Source: Locusta migratoria
Lineage: Eukaryota; Arthropoda; Insecta; Orthoptera; Acrididae
Assembly: GCA_026315105.1 (NCBI GenBank)
Contig: CM048750.1
Location: 168,420,549-168,484,548, forward strand
Length of the DNA: 64,000 nucleotides
Direction of reading: 5' to 3'
The position numbers and the translations under genes are program-made. Shown here in pieces: positions 1 through 9,239 of the stretch (within the stretch, counting starts at the first letter, position 1; each line of letters begins with the position of its first letter). The notes below the pieces were generated by a model. The model saw nothing but the letters and a program-made list of their open reading frames with translations, made no database searches and was not told the origin of the DNA.

Positions 1-210
1 ACATAAACGTTCTGATCCCGAAACAAGACCTCTCATCCACTTTTCAGGAAGCGATCGATCCGAAGATTCGCTATCGCTCATGTGTAGTGCCGTTCCTTCA
101 GTTTAAACCAAACCCGTTAATGAATAACACAGATGATATGTTTTACACACCTAAGTATAATATCTCTGATAAACAATGCGAAGAGAAAACTGGATTAATA
201 AATAATCGCT
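1..210. other. Unassigned flank
   Basis: No gene, repeat or RNA signal was recognised before the first SINE. A short open frame runs through but has no recognisable motif and continues into the SINE, so it is not treated as coding. Confidence 0.4.
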
Positions 211-409
211 GCCGGCCACGGTGGCCGAGAGGGCTTCGGCGCGTCAGTCACGGTCCTCACGGCCACTACGGTTGGGGGTTCGAATCCCTCCCCCCCCCTC
301 GGGCATGGATATTTGTGCCGTCCTTAGTATTAGTTAGTTCATAAGTACTTTGTAAGTTTAGGGACTGATGACCCTGTAGTTAAGTCCTATAAGCTCTACA
401 AACATTTGA
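211..409 (+). repeat. tRNA-derived SINE, subtype I
   Basis: The head resembles a tRNA-Leu-like sequence: an A-box like GTGGCCGAG near 220 and a B-box like GGTTCGAATCC near 278. It is followed by the family body (CTTAGT, AAGTAGTTTGTAAGTTTAGG, GGGACTGATGACC, GTTAAGTCC) and the 3' end ACAAACATTTGA. The B-box is followed by a run of C. The same body recurs about 19 times in the window on both strands, which defines the family. Pol III transcription and LINE-dependent mobilisation are inferred from the tRNA head. Confidence 0.92.
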
Positions 410-1421
410 TTTGAAACAATCACTGATGTTGCCTCCCACACCTTGACTAATGATCTACGTCGATGATTCTTCAGAACTGCAGCTTGGGTTTTCTCATCAG
501 TTGCGAGTATTAACCATTCTATCGCTGATGAAACTGGACTCACCCGTGAAAAGTAGATGTGTAGTATATGCGCGACACGAAGCTCTAAAACATCAGATCG
601 CACACTTCCTCTGGATGGTAGCATCGCAGCTGTATTACCGAAAATACTTGCCTATTTCATTCTTGCATTCATTTCACAAGCAGCTAATGGAGCTTTTGAT
701 AGGATCCTCAATGACAAGACAAAACACTACATCTTCTACAAAGGGACTCCGTTTACTTCATCATCTTCCTTGACGGTATCATTTGCCGTTTTTCACTTCA
801 TCATTGCAACGCTTTTGGACATATGGTGTTATCGAAATATCTTCTTCGACGATGTTTTGTCTTGCACAAATTTGTCACTTCTCTGACCCTTCCAAATGCT
901 TGCCCATATAATTTTATTTATGGAGGACAACTACATTTGGTGATGCATGGTGGACGTTAGTAACTCAAAATGGTAACAATGAATGTAATGTACTGCAGTA
1001 CAGACAATGTGCGCCAGGAATCATCATATAAGCACACTGTAAGGTAATCTTCACTGGACTAGTAGACTTATTAATCCAGCAACATCTACTCCCTGGGAGT
1101 GCCTACCCCACAACGTCTGCAACAGTACCGGGATATTTATTCCACTGTCAGCGGTTCCTAATGGACTAGGGTGCCTTGTCTTGGATTAATATATTTATCC
1201 TTCACCATTATCGCTGAATGTTTGTAACGTCATCACAAATACATTACTGACGATCCAAAATGCAGCACCAAGAAGTACCACAGATGTCAGACAAATTTAT
1301 TTGCGAGATATCAAGATGTGCTAACAAGCCATGATCGAAAATGCAGCCCAACTACTACGCTCGTTTGTACTGGCCATTTGAGCAGCAGCTGAATACTATA
1401 TATTTTCACTGTTGTATTTTG
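410..1421. other. Unassigned stretch
   Basis: No recognisable gene or repeat. Overlapping frames of about 90-110 codons occur on both strands between 358 and 886. They show no family motif, no splice-consistent boundaries and no codon pattern that favours one frame, so I do not call them genes. An old unrecognised repeat is possible. Confidence 0.4.
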
Positions 1422-2030
1422 TAAAGAAGACGCTTTTTGCTACTGCAAATGAAGGTTTTTATTTCTACAATTCATCCATACGCGTTTCGCTTTTTTCACA
1501 ATGTATCAACATTGGGTGTCCTGAAATATTTTCATGTTTCTGTTTACGCACTTAGCGATTTTGTATATGTACAAAACATTTCGTTTCTGATTCAAAACAG
1601 TTTTTTGCTATAAAATGATATATTTATAGCACTTGCTACTCCATATCTCGCTCTTTCTGGCAACTAGGTCGAAACGTTCCACAGTTTTCCAAAAAATTCG
1701 CGTTTTCATAATTCCATTGCCATAACTGTGGAACTTTGAAAATGCTAAGTTTTTCGGAAAATAATGGAACTTTTTGATCTGGTTGCCAGAAAGAGGGAGA
1801 TATGGAGCAGCAAGTGCTGTAAGTACACCATTTTATAGCAAAACACGAACTGTGCTTGAATCAGAAAGGAATGTTTTGTACATATGTAAAATCCTAACCT
1901 ACATGTGTGAACAGAAATGTAAATATTTCAGGACACCCATGGATGATGCCTTGAGAAAAAGGCGAAACACGTATGGGTGAATTGTAAACATAAAACCCCT
2001 TCATTTGCAATAGAAAAAGGCGTTTTCTTT
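1422..2030. mobile_element. Large inverted-repeat (foldback) element with hammerhead-like cores
   Basis: The left arm (about 1422-1728) and right arm (about 1730-2030) are diverged reverse complements over nearly their whole length. Shared landmarks are AAATGAAGG, ATTTCAGGACACCCA, ACATATGTACAAAAC, CTTTCTGGCAACC and the central GTTCCACAG. The arms meet almost without a spacer, so the single strand can fold into one long hairpin. Each outer arm holds a GAAAC motif in a hammerhead-like setting. No transposase is present. It could be two Penelope-like LTR pieces inserted head to head, or a foldback-type MITE. Confidence 0.85.
1934..1979 (+). ncRNA. Hammerhead-ribozyme-like motif
   Basis: Strand order fits a type I hammerhead. 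CACCCA (1934-1939) can pair with TGGGTG (1974-1979) as stem I. Next comes TGGATGA (1940-1946) where CTGATGA is expected. GCCTT and AAGGC (1948-1952 and 1959-1963) form stem II, followed by GAAA (1964-1967) and a GTA cleavage triplet (1971-1973). Both stems are fully paired, but the 5' core has two substitutions, so activity is doubtful. A more degenerate mate lies on the minus strand near 1470-1530 in the opposite arm. Confidence 0.5.
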
Positions 2031-2299
2031 TTTTAAAAAAATATTACGATGATTATTGGGTGTTGTCGTATTGTTGGCTATAATCGCTGATGGCTTGGCA
2101 TTCAAGCGCAAAGTGTCTGCTTGTTGGGAAACAGTAATCATCATACTTCCGAAGTTGGTGGAATGTAGCACTGGGTGGTGTAACTTGGGACAGGTGTTTT
2201 TTTAGTATCGGGCACAGGTTTAATAGGTGAGATATAGGGAGTATGCGGATAGCCAGGCATCAGTGCAATCAGATGGCGGACGTAAAAATTTTAAACACA

Positions 2300-2830
2300 G
2301 GTGCTACGTGTGGTCACGCATTGTCCTGTTGCAATATGACCGTTGGAAACCTCCGAAGGTGGGGGAGAACCACAGGCACAGACACTTGTAACGCTGGCCC
2401 ATTTGTGTACTTGCAATGCGTGTTAGGGGGATGCGCGAGTGGAATCCAGTACTGCCCCGGTTGGAAGAACACCAATATGGCAATGTATATGACAACATTT
2501 GAGCAAACTATGAACGCGGTGTTGACACTACACTTTTATCTGACCATCGTGGTGCCGCTGAATTCGTCGTTGAAAACAATGTCGATTCAATCTCGATTCT
2601 TCCTCCACCACGACGATGGTCGCACCAGAGTCTGGGAGACACCGAGGTGAGAGGCTGCGAGCTGTTGCCTTATACATCGCCATTCTGGTCCTGTGCCTGT
2701 ATTACACTCTGCGGTGGTACTGGATTCCATTCCCATAACATCCTAGTGACCTTTGCCGAGGCAGTAAGGGGCCAGCATTGTACCCCTGAAGTTATATCCA
2801 CCATACCTCCGAATGCTTCCCTGTACGCCC
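2300..2830. repeat. Degenerate inverted pair
   Basis: Segments near 2380-2500 and 2655-2800 resemble each other in opposite orientation. Both contain TGGAATCCAGTAC and a block like AATGGCGATGTATA, and both have a block like ACGCTGGCCC. Spacing differs by many small indels. The identity of the element is unknown; it may be an old foldback element or two copies of an unrecognised transposon. Confidence 0.5.
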
Positions 2831-2839
2831 GATATATCG

Positions 2840-3560
2840 CCCATTAAAAACGTCTAGTCAGTGGTTATGAAATGACTGGCATTGTATACACTAACCGTGG
2901 CTACTGAAGATCAACCATTGCAATAAAGGGAAGTAGCATGAACTCCTATACCGCAACAATACGTCCAAAGACACTCTTATTCAATGCCCAGTTGTGTAGC
3001 AGAGGCTATTGCCAATAACGGTTGTAGCAATCAATTTAGAACACTTAGATTAATTCCTCAGGACTGGCTACTAATAGAAACAAGGGGTTTGTTTTAAAAT
3101 ACGCCCGTCCCCATTGTGGATGCGTTATAATCAAAGTACTGTATGCCCTGGTCCATGCGTAAAACTTTCCCCTGACGTTTCGACTGCGAAAGGCATCCTT
3201 TGTTGCATCTTGTGCGAATGCTGTTACTGCAAGGCTGCTCCCCCCGCCCTCCTACCCCACTGTCCTCACTTTCAAATAAGCAGAACATAGTTTAAAGTTC
3301 GTAGACTTCCACGGCTGGTGTCGTTTTGAATAGAATAATTCTGAACATTAGGCTGCGCCATTTGTTAACACGTTGCAAAAGAACTGCCAACGTTTAACCT
3401 GTAGCGTCTGACACATTTATGGAAGCAATTGAACAGCACTAAAGACTGCGCTACTCGGCATCTTAGTCCGGACGTTTCAAGTTATGACAACTCCGACCAC
3501 GAAAGCCAACATAATATATCATTGATACGGTACTTAAAGTGGGGACTATCGAAGAACAAG
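2840..3560. other. Unassigned stretch with a weak hammerhead-like fragment
   Basis: No coding sequence was recognised. On the minus strand near 3165-3205 there is an AAAGGA box, then GAAACGTC, the order seen in the hammerhead-like cores elsewhere in the window. The 5' core is two bases off and stem II is poor, so it is only a likely decayed relative. Confidence 0.3.
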
Positions 3561-4650
3561 AACAGCGAGTAATCTTTCGTTTTCTCCATTGTCTCGTTTA
3601 GCCCCAGTAGGAATACATCGCAAGTTGAGTGGTACATGCGGTGTATGATGTATCTTATGTGCGTCCATGCGTGCGACAGTTCAAGAGAAAGCAGAACACA
3701 CTAAGGCAAACTCGGCCTGGCGACGAGATCGAGCGAGTAAATTGTTCTGGATAATCGTCGAAGGACTGTGGTAGACATCGCCTGCAAAGATGGCATTTCT
3801 TTGGTACCTGTGAACAAAATCCTACACGAAACTCCTAGATGCGAAAAGTCTCCTCCACGTGGTTGGCGCCCACTTGAGTGGTACATGCGGTCGTGGTTTC
3901 AAGAATATGTCCAATTAATGTCCAGGGATGAGACAGTTCAGGGAAGGCAGAACACATCAAGACAATCTCGGCGCGATCCAGTCGATCTTACGGTATGATC
4001 GAGCCAATCGAGAAAATTGTTTTAGAGGACCACCAAAGCACTGTAGGAGACCTCACCCGCAATGTTGGCATTTCCATGTTATTTGATGCGAATGCTTACG
4101 GCTAACCAAAAATCCGCGAGTGGCAATTTATCGTACGATGTTAAGTCCGGTGGAGACATGAATGGGACTTTCTTTCTATCGAATCTCACAATGGATGAAA
4201 CATGGACAGCGTTTTCCAATCGTGAAAGGAAGCGCCAGTCAGTGTAATGGAGTAACACAGAACCACCGCCAGCAAAAACATTTCGGGAAAGAGGCAGTGC
4301 TGAGAAAATGTTGGAGGCCATGTTCTGGGACAGTGTTGGTACAATACTTAATCACTGCATTCCAAATAGCACAGCAGTGACAGGTGCAATCCATTGAGAT
4401 GTTTTGCAAAAAATGTTCCTTCCACTATTGCCAGAAAAGGTTGTGTGTGTGCTCTTTCATCAAGATAACGCACCAGCACAATTGGGCAACGCTACGCGGC
4501 AGATTTCTTCCTCTCAACAACTTTTACTTGGTCTCTTATACTCGCTGCTCACGTGACCTTGCTCCTAGCGACCATTGGCTTGTTCCAATGATAAACTAAG
4601 CTCGTAGGGGTCGCACATTCACTAGCCGGGCTGAAATAGCTCATCAAATT
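3560..4650 (+). pseudogene. Decayed mariner-family transposase with internal tandem duplication
   Basis: Broken frames give mariner-like pieces in the expected order. A helix-turn-helix-like segment (about 3750-3830) is followed by a DETW block (about 4193-4204), then HQDNAPA (about 4460-4480), which carries the second catalytic Asp, and DLAPSDHW (about 4555-4580), near where the third catalytic Asp of a DD34D enzyme sits. Stops and frameshifts rule out function. The N-terminal part is present twice: TTGAGTGGTACATGCGG recurs at 3625 and 3874, with similar sequence after both, so a unit of about 249 bp was duplicated. Terminal repeats were not located, so the ends are approximate. Confidence 0.75.
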
Positions 4651-4865
4651 TCCCAATAGTCAAAGTAGACTCCTAAAGAAGCGTTCGCCGCGGCCAAGAG
4701 ATCGTGGCGACGTTATGTTGAAAAACAAAAATGTTTACCCCTGCAAGTAGATTACGTCGAGAAGTGACAGAAGTTCCATATTTGGCGCTTCATTAGTCTT
4801 CCTCGCTCTACATAGCAGAATGTTCCTTCAGTAAAAAACCGTTTTGATTGCAAATTATTTTATTA

Positions 4866-4910
4866 ATTAATGACACGTTTCGCCCTTTAGCAGGGCATCT
4901 TCAGATTATC
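4866..4910 (-). ncRNA. Hammerhead-ribozyme-like core
   Basis: On the minus strand CTGAAGA (4898-4904 on plus) matches the CUGANGA box. It is followed by a 4-bp stem II (GCCC with GGGC, 7-nt loop), GAAA (4878-4881), a C-GT-G mini stem III and the triplet GTC (4872-4874). About 4 bp of stem I can form with the flanking ATTA and TAAT. All core positions I can check agree with the consensus. The setting, with nearby text common in Penelope-like repeats, suggests part of a Penelope-like LTR. No cleavage has been shown. Confidence 0.6.
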
Positions 4911-5328
4911 TGCGTGACAGAATTTATACAAAATTACAAGGCGGAATTACAAACGGGTATAATGGTACATGGCCTTATTTTGTGTTAAGAAGACAGTATA
5001 AATGGTAAACAAAGCTTACAATGCGCTCTCCGTGATATGACACCGTAAGTTGTTTTTCTGGACTTTTGTGATTTCCTTGTTGCCCTACAAATGATCGGGT
5101 AACAACGAATTACATTTGGAACATATTCGGTAAAGATGTGATTAACATAAAACCGATTTTTAAGATTACCTTAATAGAAGTGGTGGTCTCTGATGACACA
5201 AGATAAGCCCATGCTTACAATTGCGCTCACGGGCAGGGGGACGGGGGGACGGGTGTGGCGTGCTACTCCGCCGACTTGTACAGACTAACTAAGGGATTGT
5301 GGGTAGGGAGTGACATAGGAAGTCGATG
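4911..5328. other. Possible remainder of a Penelope-like terminal repeat
   Basis: AT-rich sequence follows the hammerhead-like core and then a G-rich tract near 5234-5255. No frame is worth reporting. Placing it in a Penelope-like terminal repeat is inference from the neighbouring ribozyme-like core and from the GIY-YIG fragment about 1 kb further on. Confidence 0.25.
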
Positions 5329-5630
5329 TACATCAACATCTACATAGATACTCTGCAAATCACATTTAAGTGCCTGACAGAGGGTTCATTAACCACTTTC
5401 ATAACTTTTCTCTACTGTTCCAGTCTCTAACAACCGCGTGAAGAAAGAACACCTAAATCGTTCCGTCTTCGATCTGATTTTCCTTTTTTTACTGGGACGG
5501 TCATGTCTCGCTATGTAGGTGGGTGATAGCAAAATATTTTCACATTCAGCAGTAACAGTCGGTGATTGAAACTTCGCAAACAGATCACGACGCAATGAAT
5601 AATGTCTTTGTTTTAATGATGTCCCCCCAA
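5329..5630 (-). mobile_element. LINE 3' end, CR1/Jockey-group family B
   Basis: On the minus strand the frame at 5389-5630 encodes the C-terminal tail shared by family B copies (a segment like LSPTY then RHD, KIRSKTERFRCSFF). It is followed by the family's 3' UTR, read on plus as CATCTACATAGATACTCTGC and AGAGGGTTCAT. The copy is truncated 5' and lacks all reverse transcriptase motifs. The tail is 3' of the RT domain and helps identify further copies at 8025, 32419, 48470 and 56300. Confidence 0.75.
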
Positions 5631-5900
5631 TTCGTGCAACATTTCTGTGACGCTTTCCCTCCCGCCGCCTGACACGCGCTGAGGAGACCTCCCAATCCAC
5701 CACGGATTGGGAGGCGACCTTCTCGCGGGCAGTGAGCGGGCTGGCCACAGCCGCAGGCCGATCGGAGGGCACAACAGACGCTGCACCCCCGCGAGCGGCC
5801 CACAACAGCGGCGCCCACCCACCGCAGTCTCAAGCGTTGCCAGCGAAGCCAACGCCGCCTGAACCTGCGAGCGAAGAGTCACCAACTATGCCTCCAACCG
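5631..5900. other. GC-rich stretch with a perfect short hairpin
   Basis: GC-rich, unlike its surroundings. CCTCCCAATCC and GGATTGGGAGG (about 5688-5714) form an 11-bp stem with a 4-nt loop. Open frames run on both strands, but they are GC-bias frames without motifs. It could be a small CpG-rich regulatory segment, an exon fragment or an unrecognised repeat. Confidence 0.35.
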
Positions 5901-6384
5901 TTCGCAACAATCACAGTTCCTAACCATTCTAAAAACCTATGTTTCTTCCATGTAAGTACGTCTGAGGACACAGAAGTTTGATAAACAGTGAGCGAAAAAT
6001 ATGAACCTAACACTAAACTGTTTATTACCGGCGAATCTGAAAAATATATACGCAAGCTAATAAATCTAAAGATAAACAACTGAACTGACAACGCGATTCT
6101 TAATAAATAAGCACGCGAGCACACTAAAGCATAAAGAGCTGCAAGAGAAAGCACACACGAAATGTAAATAAGTCGCTTCTATTAAGAAGCCGGTTACCGT
6201 ACAATGTAGAGCTGCTGCTGTCACGTGTGCACTGGTCGGGGTCACTGAGCAACTGCATCTATAAGACGTAACGGGTGAATACAAATTTAACGAATGGGAG
6301 GTTATTCAGCAGGACAGAAGTTTATAATTTATGTTGGTACTTATAAATGAGAGGAATTTAAATTGAACAGAGACATCATAATAT
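5901..6384. other. Unassigned AT-rich stretch
   Basis: Short frames occur on the minus strand (5879-6284) without recognisable motifs. It lies on the 3' side of the minus-strand Penelope-like fragment and could be that element's 3' region, but nothing in the sequence proves this. Confidence 0.3.
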
Positions 6385-6980
6385 CTAGGAATGTTTGATC
6401 TTTGCATGCCAACTGATCGTTGGCGGGTGGTGCGGGTGTCCAAAGTAAGCGCGCTTCGCTTTCTCAAACTCTTCCAGTAAATTTAGCTTACGCCCCTTCT
6501 GCGCAATACGTAAAATTTGCATGTTGTCAATGGTAGGTTGTTGACGATCGGATGCTTTAGTGTGTTCCGCAAAAGGGGAATGTTTTTTGAGTTGGCTTTT
6601 TTTTTGCAAGAAGGTGCAGTAAAACGTATTTTAAACGTCCGGCCTGTCTGTCCTATATATTCAGCTGGGCTTTCGGGACATTGTATTTTGTAGACTCCGA
6701 GGAAAAGTTTATTGGCTTGTTCGTTGTGTGGGAGAATTTGCTGGATGATCAAAGGGTACTAAATACGACTTGTAAATTTGTGCCAGGAAAGAGTTTAGCC
6801 AGGTCATGAGAAAAATATCCCGTGGAAGGAATGGGGATACGTTTAACTTCATCGGCAGGTGTTACCGAGTGAAACTGTGGTTCATCATTTTCGCAGAATG
6901 TTTGTACAACCCGTTGCCTCCCAAATAAATTTGTCTCCCTCGTGTTCCCTTTTGGGATGGACAGCAAATATCCAGCCCGC
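6385..6980 (-). pseudogene. Penelope-like element, GIY-YIG endonuclease region
   Basis: Three overlapping minus-strand frames together resemble the C-terminal half of a Penelope-like protein. The segment at about 6749-6967 resembles the linker after the reverse transcriptase. The segment at 6483-6752 carries GVYKIQCP and YIGQTGR, the two signature strands of the GIY-YIG nuclease, followed by an FKIRF segment. The segment at 6385-6609 has FAEHTKASDR and KGRKLNLLEEFE, typical of the end of these proteins. Frameshifts separate the three parts and the reverse transcriptase is missing, so it is a dead 5'-truncated copy. GIY-YIG nucleases nick the target for the Penelope-like reverse transcriptase. 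Confidence 0.85.
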
Positions 6981-7097
6981 GTATTTCAAAATCCAATGGA
7001 CGTATTTCTAGCGTGGTCACATTTACAGTGCGACCAAGAACAAGCAGCTGTTCGCTGCACAAACCGGCATCGATCGGTTCTCCAGTAAACTGCGTAC

Positions 7098-7146
<49 letters not shown>
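7098..7146. repeat. (GA)n microsatellite
   Basis: Nearly uninterrupted GA repeat with one GAAA interruption. GA tracts upstream of insect promoters can act as GAGA-factor sites. This one lies about 200 bp before the CpG-rich promoter candidate, so a regulatory role is possible but unproved. Confidence 0.9.
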
Positions 7147-7329
7147 CCGTCCCCGAAACTGTGACGTCCGAAACACTGTGCGCCCACCACGTGCGGCCCA
7201 GACGGGACTTATCGATCCCCGGCGGCCGGCCGGCCTATGAAATATAGTTTCCCGCTATCGGATAACGCCACAGCGCACAAACACACGCACACTGCCGCGC
7301 ACACACACGTACACGGACGGGCCGAAAAG

Positions 7330-7675
7330 TAATATTACATTGTGTGCGCGGCCGAGCGGCCCGCTTCGGAAGCCGCGGCGGGGGTGGTGGGGGCGGCGTC
7401 CAAGATGGCGGCGGGCGGGCGCCCGGCGTCGCGACGCCGTTGGCGGCGGCCCGGCGGCCAATCGGCTGCGCGGCCCAATGGGGGCGGCCGCTCTGCGCAT
7501 GCGCGGGCGGGGAGGGCGCCGGGTGGGGGGGCGGGGGCGGCGGAGGTGGCGTCGCGCTGCGGCGCTGCGCGTCGGCGGCGGCGTCGGAGGCGGAGGCGGC
7601 GGCGGCTGCCCGAGTCGACAGTGCCGCTGCAGACACAGCACCGCCGCGTACACCGGGTCTAGCAGGTCAGTGCGA
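7330..7675 (+). promoter_or_regulatory. CpG-rich candidate promoter and non-coding first exon
   Basis: A very GC- and CpG-rich block in an AT-rich window holds several vertebrate-style housekeeping promoter motifs. There is a YY1/TISU match CAAGATGGCGGC (7401-7412), two CCAAT boxes (7458-7462 and 7475-7479), an NRF1-type palindrome TGCGCATGCGC (7494-7504) and GGGCGG boxes. A splice-donor-like AG|GTCAGT follows, with exon end at about 7675. The ATG in the TISU opens a frame of about 86 codons rich in Arg, Ala and Gly that stops just before the donor, so I treat it as 5' leader rather than protein. The plus strand is chosen from the TISU orientation and the donor. Downstream exons are not identified. 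Confidence 0.6.
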
Positions 7676-7755
7676 GCTTTCGCATCAGCGGTGCCAGTCA
7701 GCTTCTGTGTGCTTCTGCAGTTGTAATACGGTGTGTTTGAACATCTAACCTAGTG

Positions 7756-7778
7756 TTTTTTTTTTTTTTTTTTTTTTA
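7756..7778. repeat. Poly-T tract
   Basis: About 22 consecutive T, 80 bp after the candidate donor. It may be a SINE or LINE tail remnant or a simple repeat. Confidence 0.8.
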
Positions 7779-7924
7779 ATCTTGTTGAAAATGCGACCTC
7801 AGCCAAGCAAAAATGTCCGGCGCCTTCCCTCCCGTCTGTAGAACTATAGCAAAACTATGCTTTAAATTTGAAAACAGTATAGATCTTCGTGTTTCAATAT
7901 TTTTACAATCTCATCCTCAGACTG

Positions 7925-8000
7925 TACTGGAGGAGGTAGTCAAGTGACCGGTTTCGATCTTTTATAAGAACATCCTTAGTGCTGAAATCCGGTGGTCAAC
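7925..8000 (-). repeat. Hammerhead-like foldback-family fragment
   Basis: The minus strand reads CTAAGGA, a stem II of about 4 bp, GAAA, then CCGGTC with the GTC triplet. It shares GACCGGTTTC and CTTTTATAAGA with 9661-9720, so the two loci are copies of one family. The third core base is changed and stem I does not form well. Confidence 0.4.
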
Positions 8001-8024
8001 AGACCAGTTTCGAGATAAGTCATC

Positions 8025-8165
8025 TTCATCTATATATTTGCTCTGAAAATCATATGTAACTGCATGGCAGAGGGTTCATCTAATCGCTTTCAAAATATCT
8101 GTAAAAGTAATGATTATGCAGCCAAGATCGCATTTTTCGCCCCATGAGTTCCTTATATATCCGTA
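8025..8165 (-). mobile_element. LINE family B 3' terminal fragment
   Basis: A short 5'-truncated piece. The plus text CATGGCAGAGGGTTCATCTA and the preceding CATCTATATATTTGCTCTG match the 3' UTR seen at 5329 and 32419. Only UTR and a few C-terminal codons remain. Confidence 0.65.
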
Positions 8166-8250
8166 AAAGGTTGGTCCAAAACACTGAAATATATTATTTT
8201 ATTTATTTGTCACGAGCTATCTTTCGGCGTATTGACGTAGTCAGGTGTGC

Positions 8251-8397
8251 ATAAAATTTTTTTTTAAATGTCTTGGTCGCACTGTTTTTACTTTTATTAT
8301 TACGCGTTTCGATACATCATCATCAGATCTGTGATGTATCGAAACGGGTAATAATAAAATAAAAACTACGACCAAGACATTTCAAAAACTTTTTATG
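8251..8397. repeat. Short palindrome with hammerhead-like cores on both strands
   Basis: The arms around AAATGTCTTGGTCG (8266) and its complement (about 8367-8382) flank a centre near 8322. The minus strand of the left arm gives CTGATGA, GAAAC and GTA in hammerhead order, but stem II is only about 3 bp with a very small loop. The right arm has a further mutated core. Confidence 0.75.
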
Positions 8398-8444
8398 ATT
8401 GCCAACGTATGGTCGCTGTCCACAAAAATGGATGGTTTTATGAA

Positions 8445-8955
8445 CCAAGTGACAAAGTAGTCAGGTCCCTTTAGTATTTAGAGGCATTAACTACTTCAAC
8501 TGACTATTTATGAGATGTCGTTTTATATTTCTTCACAAATATAGCCAGTTATCGTATCTGTCAGTGCCTTAATATGGTTAAAATACGAGATCAAATTGCA
8601 ATATATGTTTAAAAATTAATTAGGCATTGACAGATACAATACGTGGCTAAATTCGTAAAGAAAAATAAAACACCACCTCAAAAAGGCTCTAATGTTTGTA
8701 GAGCTTGTGGGACTTAACTACGGGGTCATCAGTCCCTAAACTTACAAACTACTTATGAACTAGCTAATACTAAGGACGGCACAAATATCCATGCCCGATG
8801 GGGGATTCGAACCCCCGACCTCAGCGGCCGTGCAGACCGTGACTGGCACGCCTGAAATCGCTCGGCCACTGCGTCCGGCTACAACACCACCTCATAAATA
8901 GTCAGTTGAAGCAGTTAAGGCTTCTAAATACCAAAAATGTACCCTTTGGTTCTGT
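8445..8955. mobile_element. Inverted-repeat element interrupted by a SINE
   Basis: The left arm (about 8475-8570) and right arm (about 8622-8680 plus 8895-8935) are reverse complements. Both contain CTTCAACTGACTATTTATGA and a block ending near TGTATCTGTCA. The right arm is split by the SINE at 8681-8882, which is flanked by the duplicated target AACACCACCTCA. Removing the SINE gives arms of about 95 bp around a loop of about 50 bp. No coding capacity. Confidence 0.85.
8681..8882 (-). repeat. tRNA-derived SINE, subtype I
   Basis: Full-length minus-strand copy. The 3' body is read on plus as GGGACTTAACTACGGGGTCA and the complemented B-box as GGATTCGAACC. The 12-bp target duplication AACACCACCTCA lies at 8669-8680 and 8883-8894. 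Confidence 0.92.
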
Positions 8956-9239
8956 GTCTTCTTTCTAATTAAAGTTGTTCGCAGATGTATTTCCTTGGTA
9001 TTTAGAGGAATTTACGGCCAGTAGACTTGACTGATTCATTGGGTAAATGTTGCACGTACCACCAGCGGCATACTGTGCCGCGGGGTGTGAGATGACTGGC
9101 CTGTTCGTGCAGTGCATGACTTAATTTGTCACATGAAAATGGGACTATAAAGTCCCAAAAACTGCTAGTCGCCTGTATTGGAATGTCTATAAACAAGTGA
9201 AGTGGATTCTTTCCACAATAACTAATTTTAAAAGAGTCC

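Noticed and set aside
211..285. SINE heads as functional tRNA-Leu genes
   Set aside because: The A-box and B-box are present, but the anticodon arm does not fold and each head is fused to the same body, as expected of a SINE.
450..886. Plus-strand frames of 107-109 codons with hydrophobic segments
   Set aside because: Overlapping phases are both open, there is no motif, and a minus frame is open too, so coding cannot be argued.
7235..7748. Several overlapping 100-134-codon frames on both strands
   Set aside because: They arise because GC-rich DNA has few stops. The products are runs of Pro, Ala, Arg and Gly with no domain, and three phases are open at once. The region reads better as a promoter and leader.
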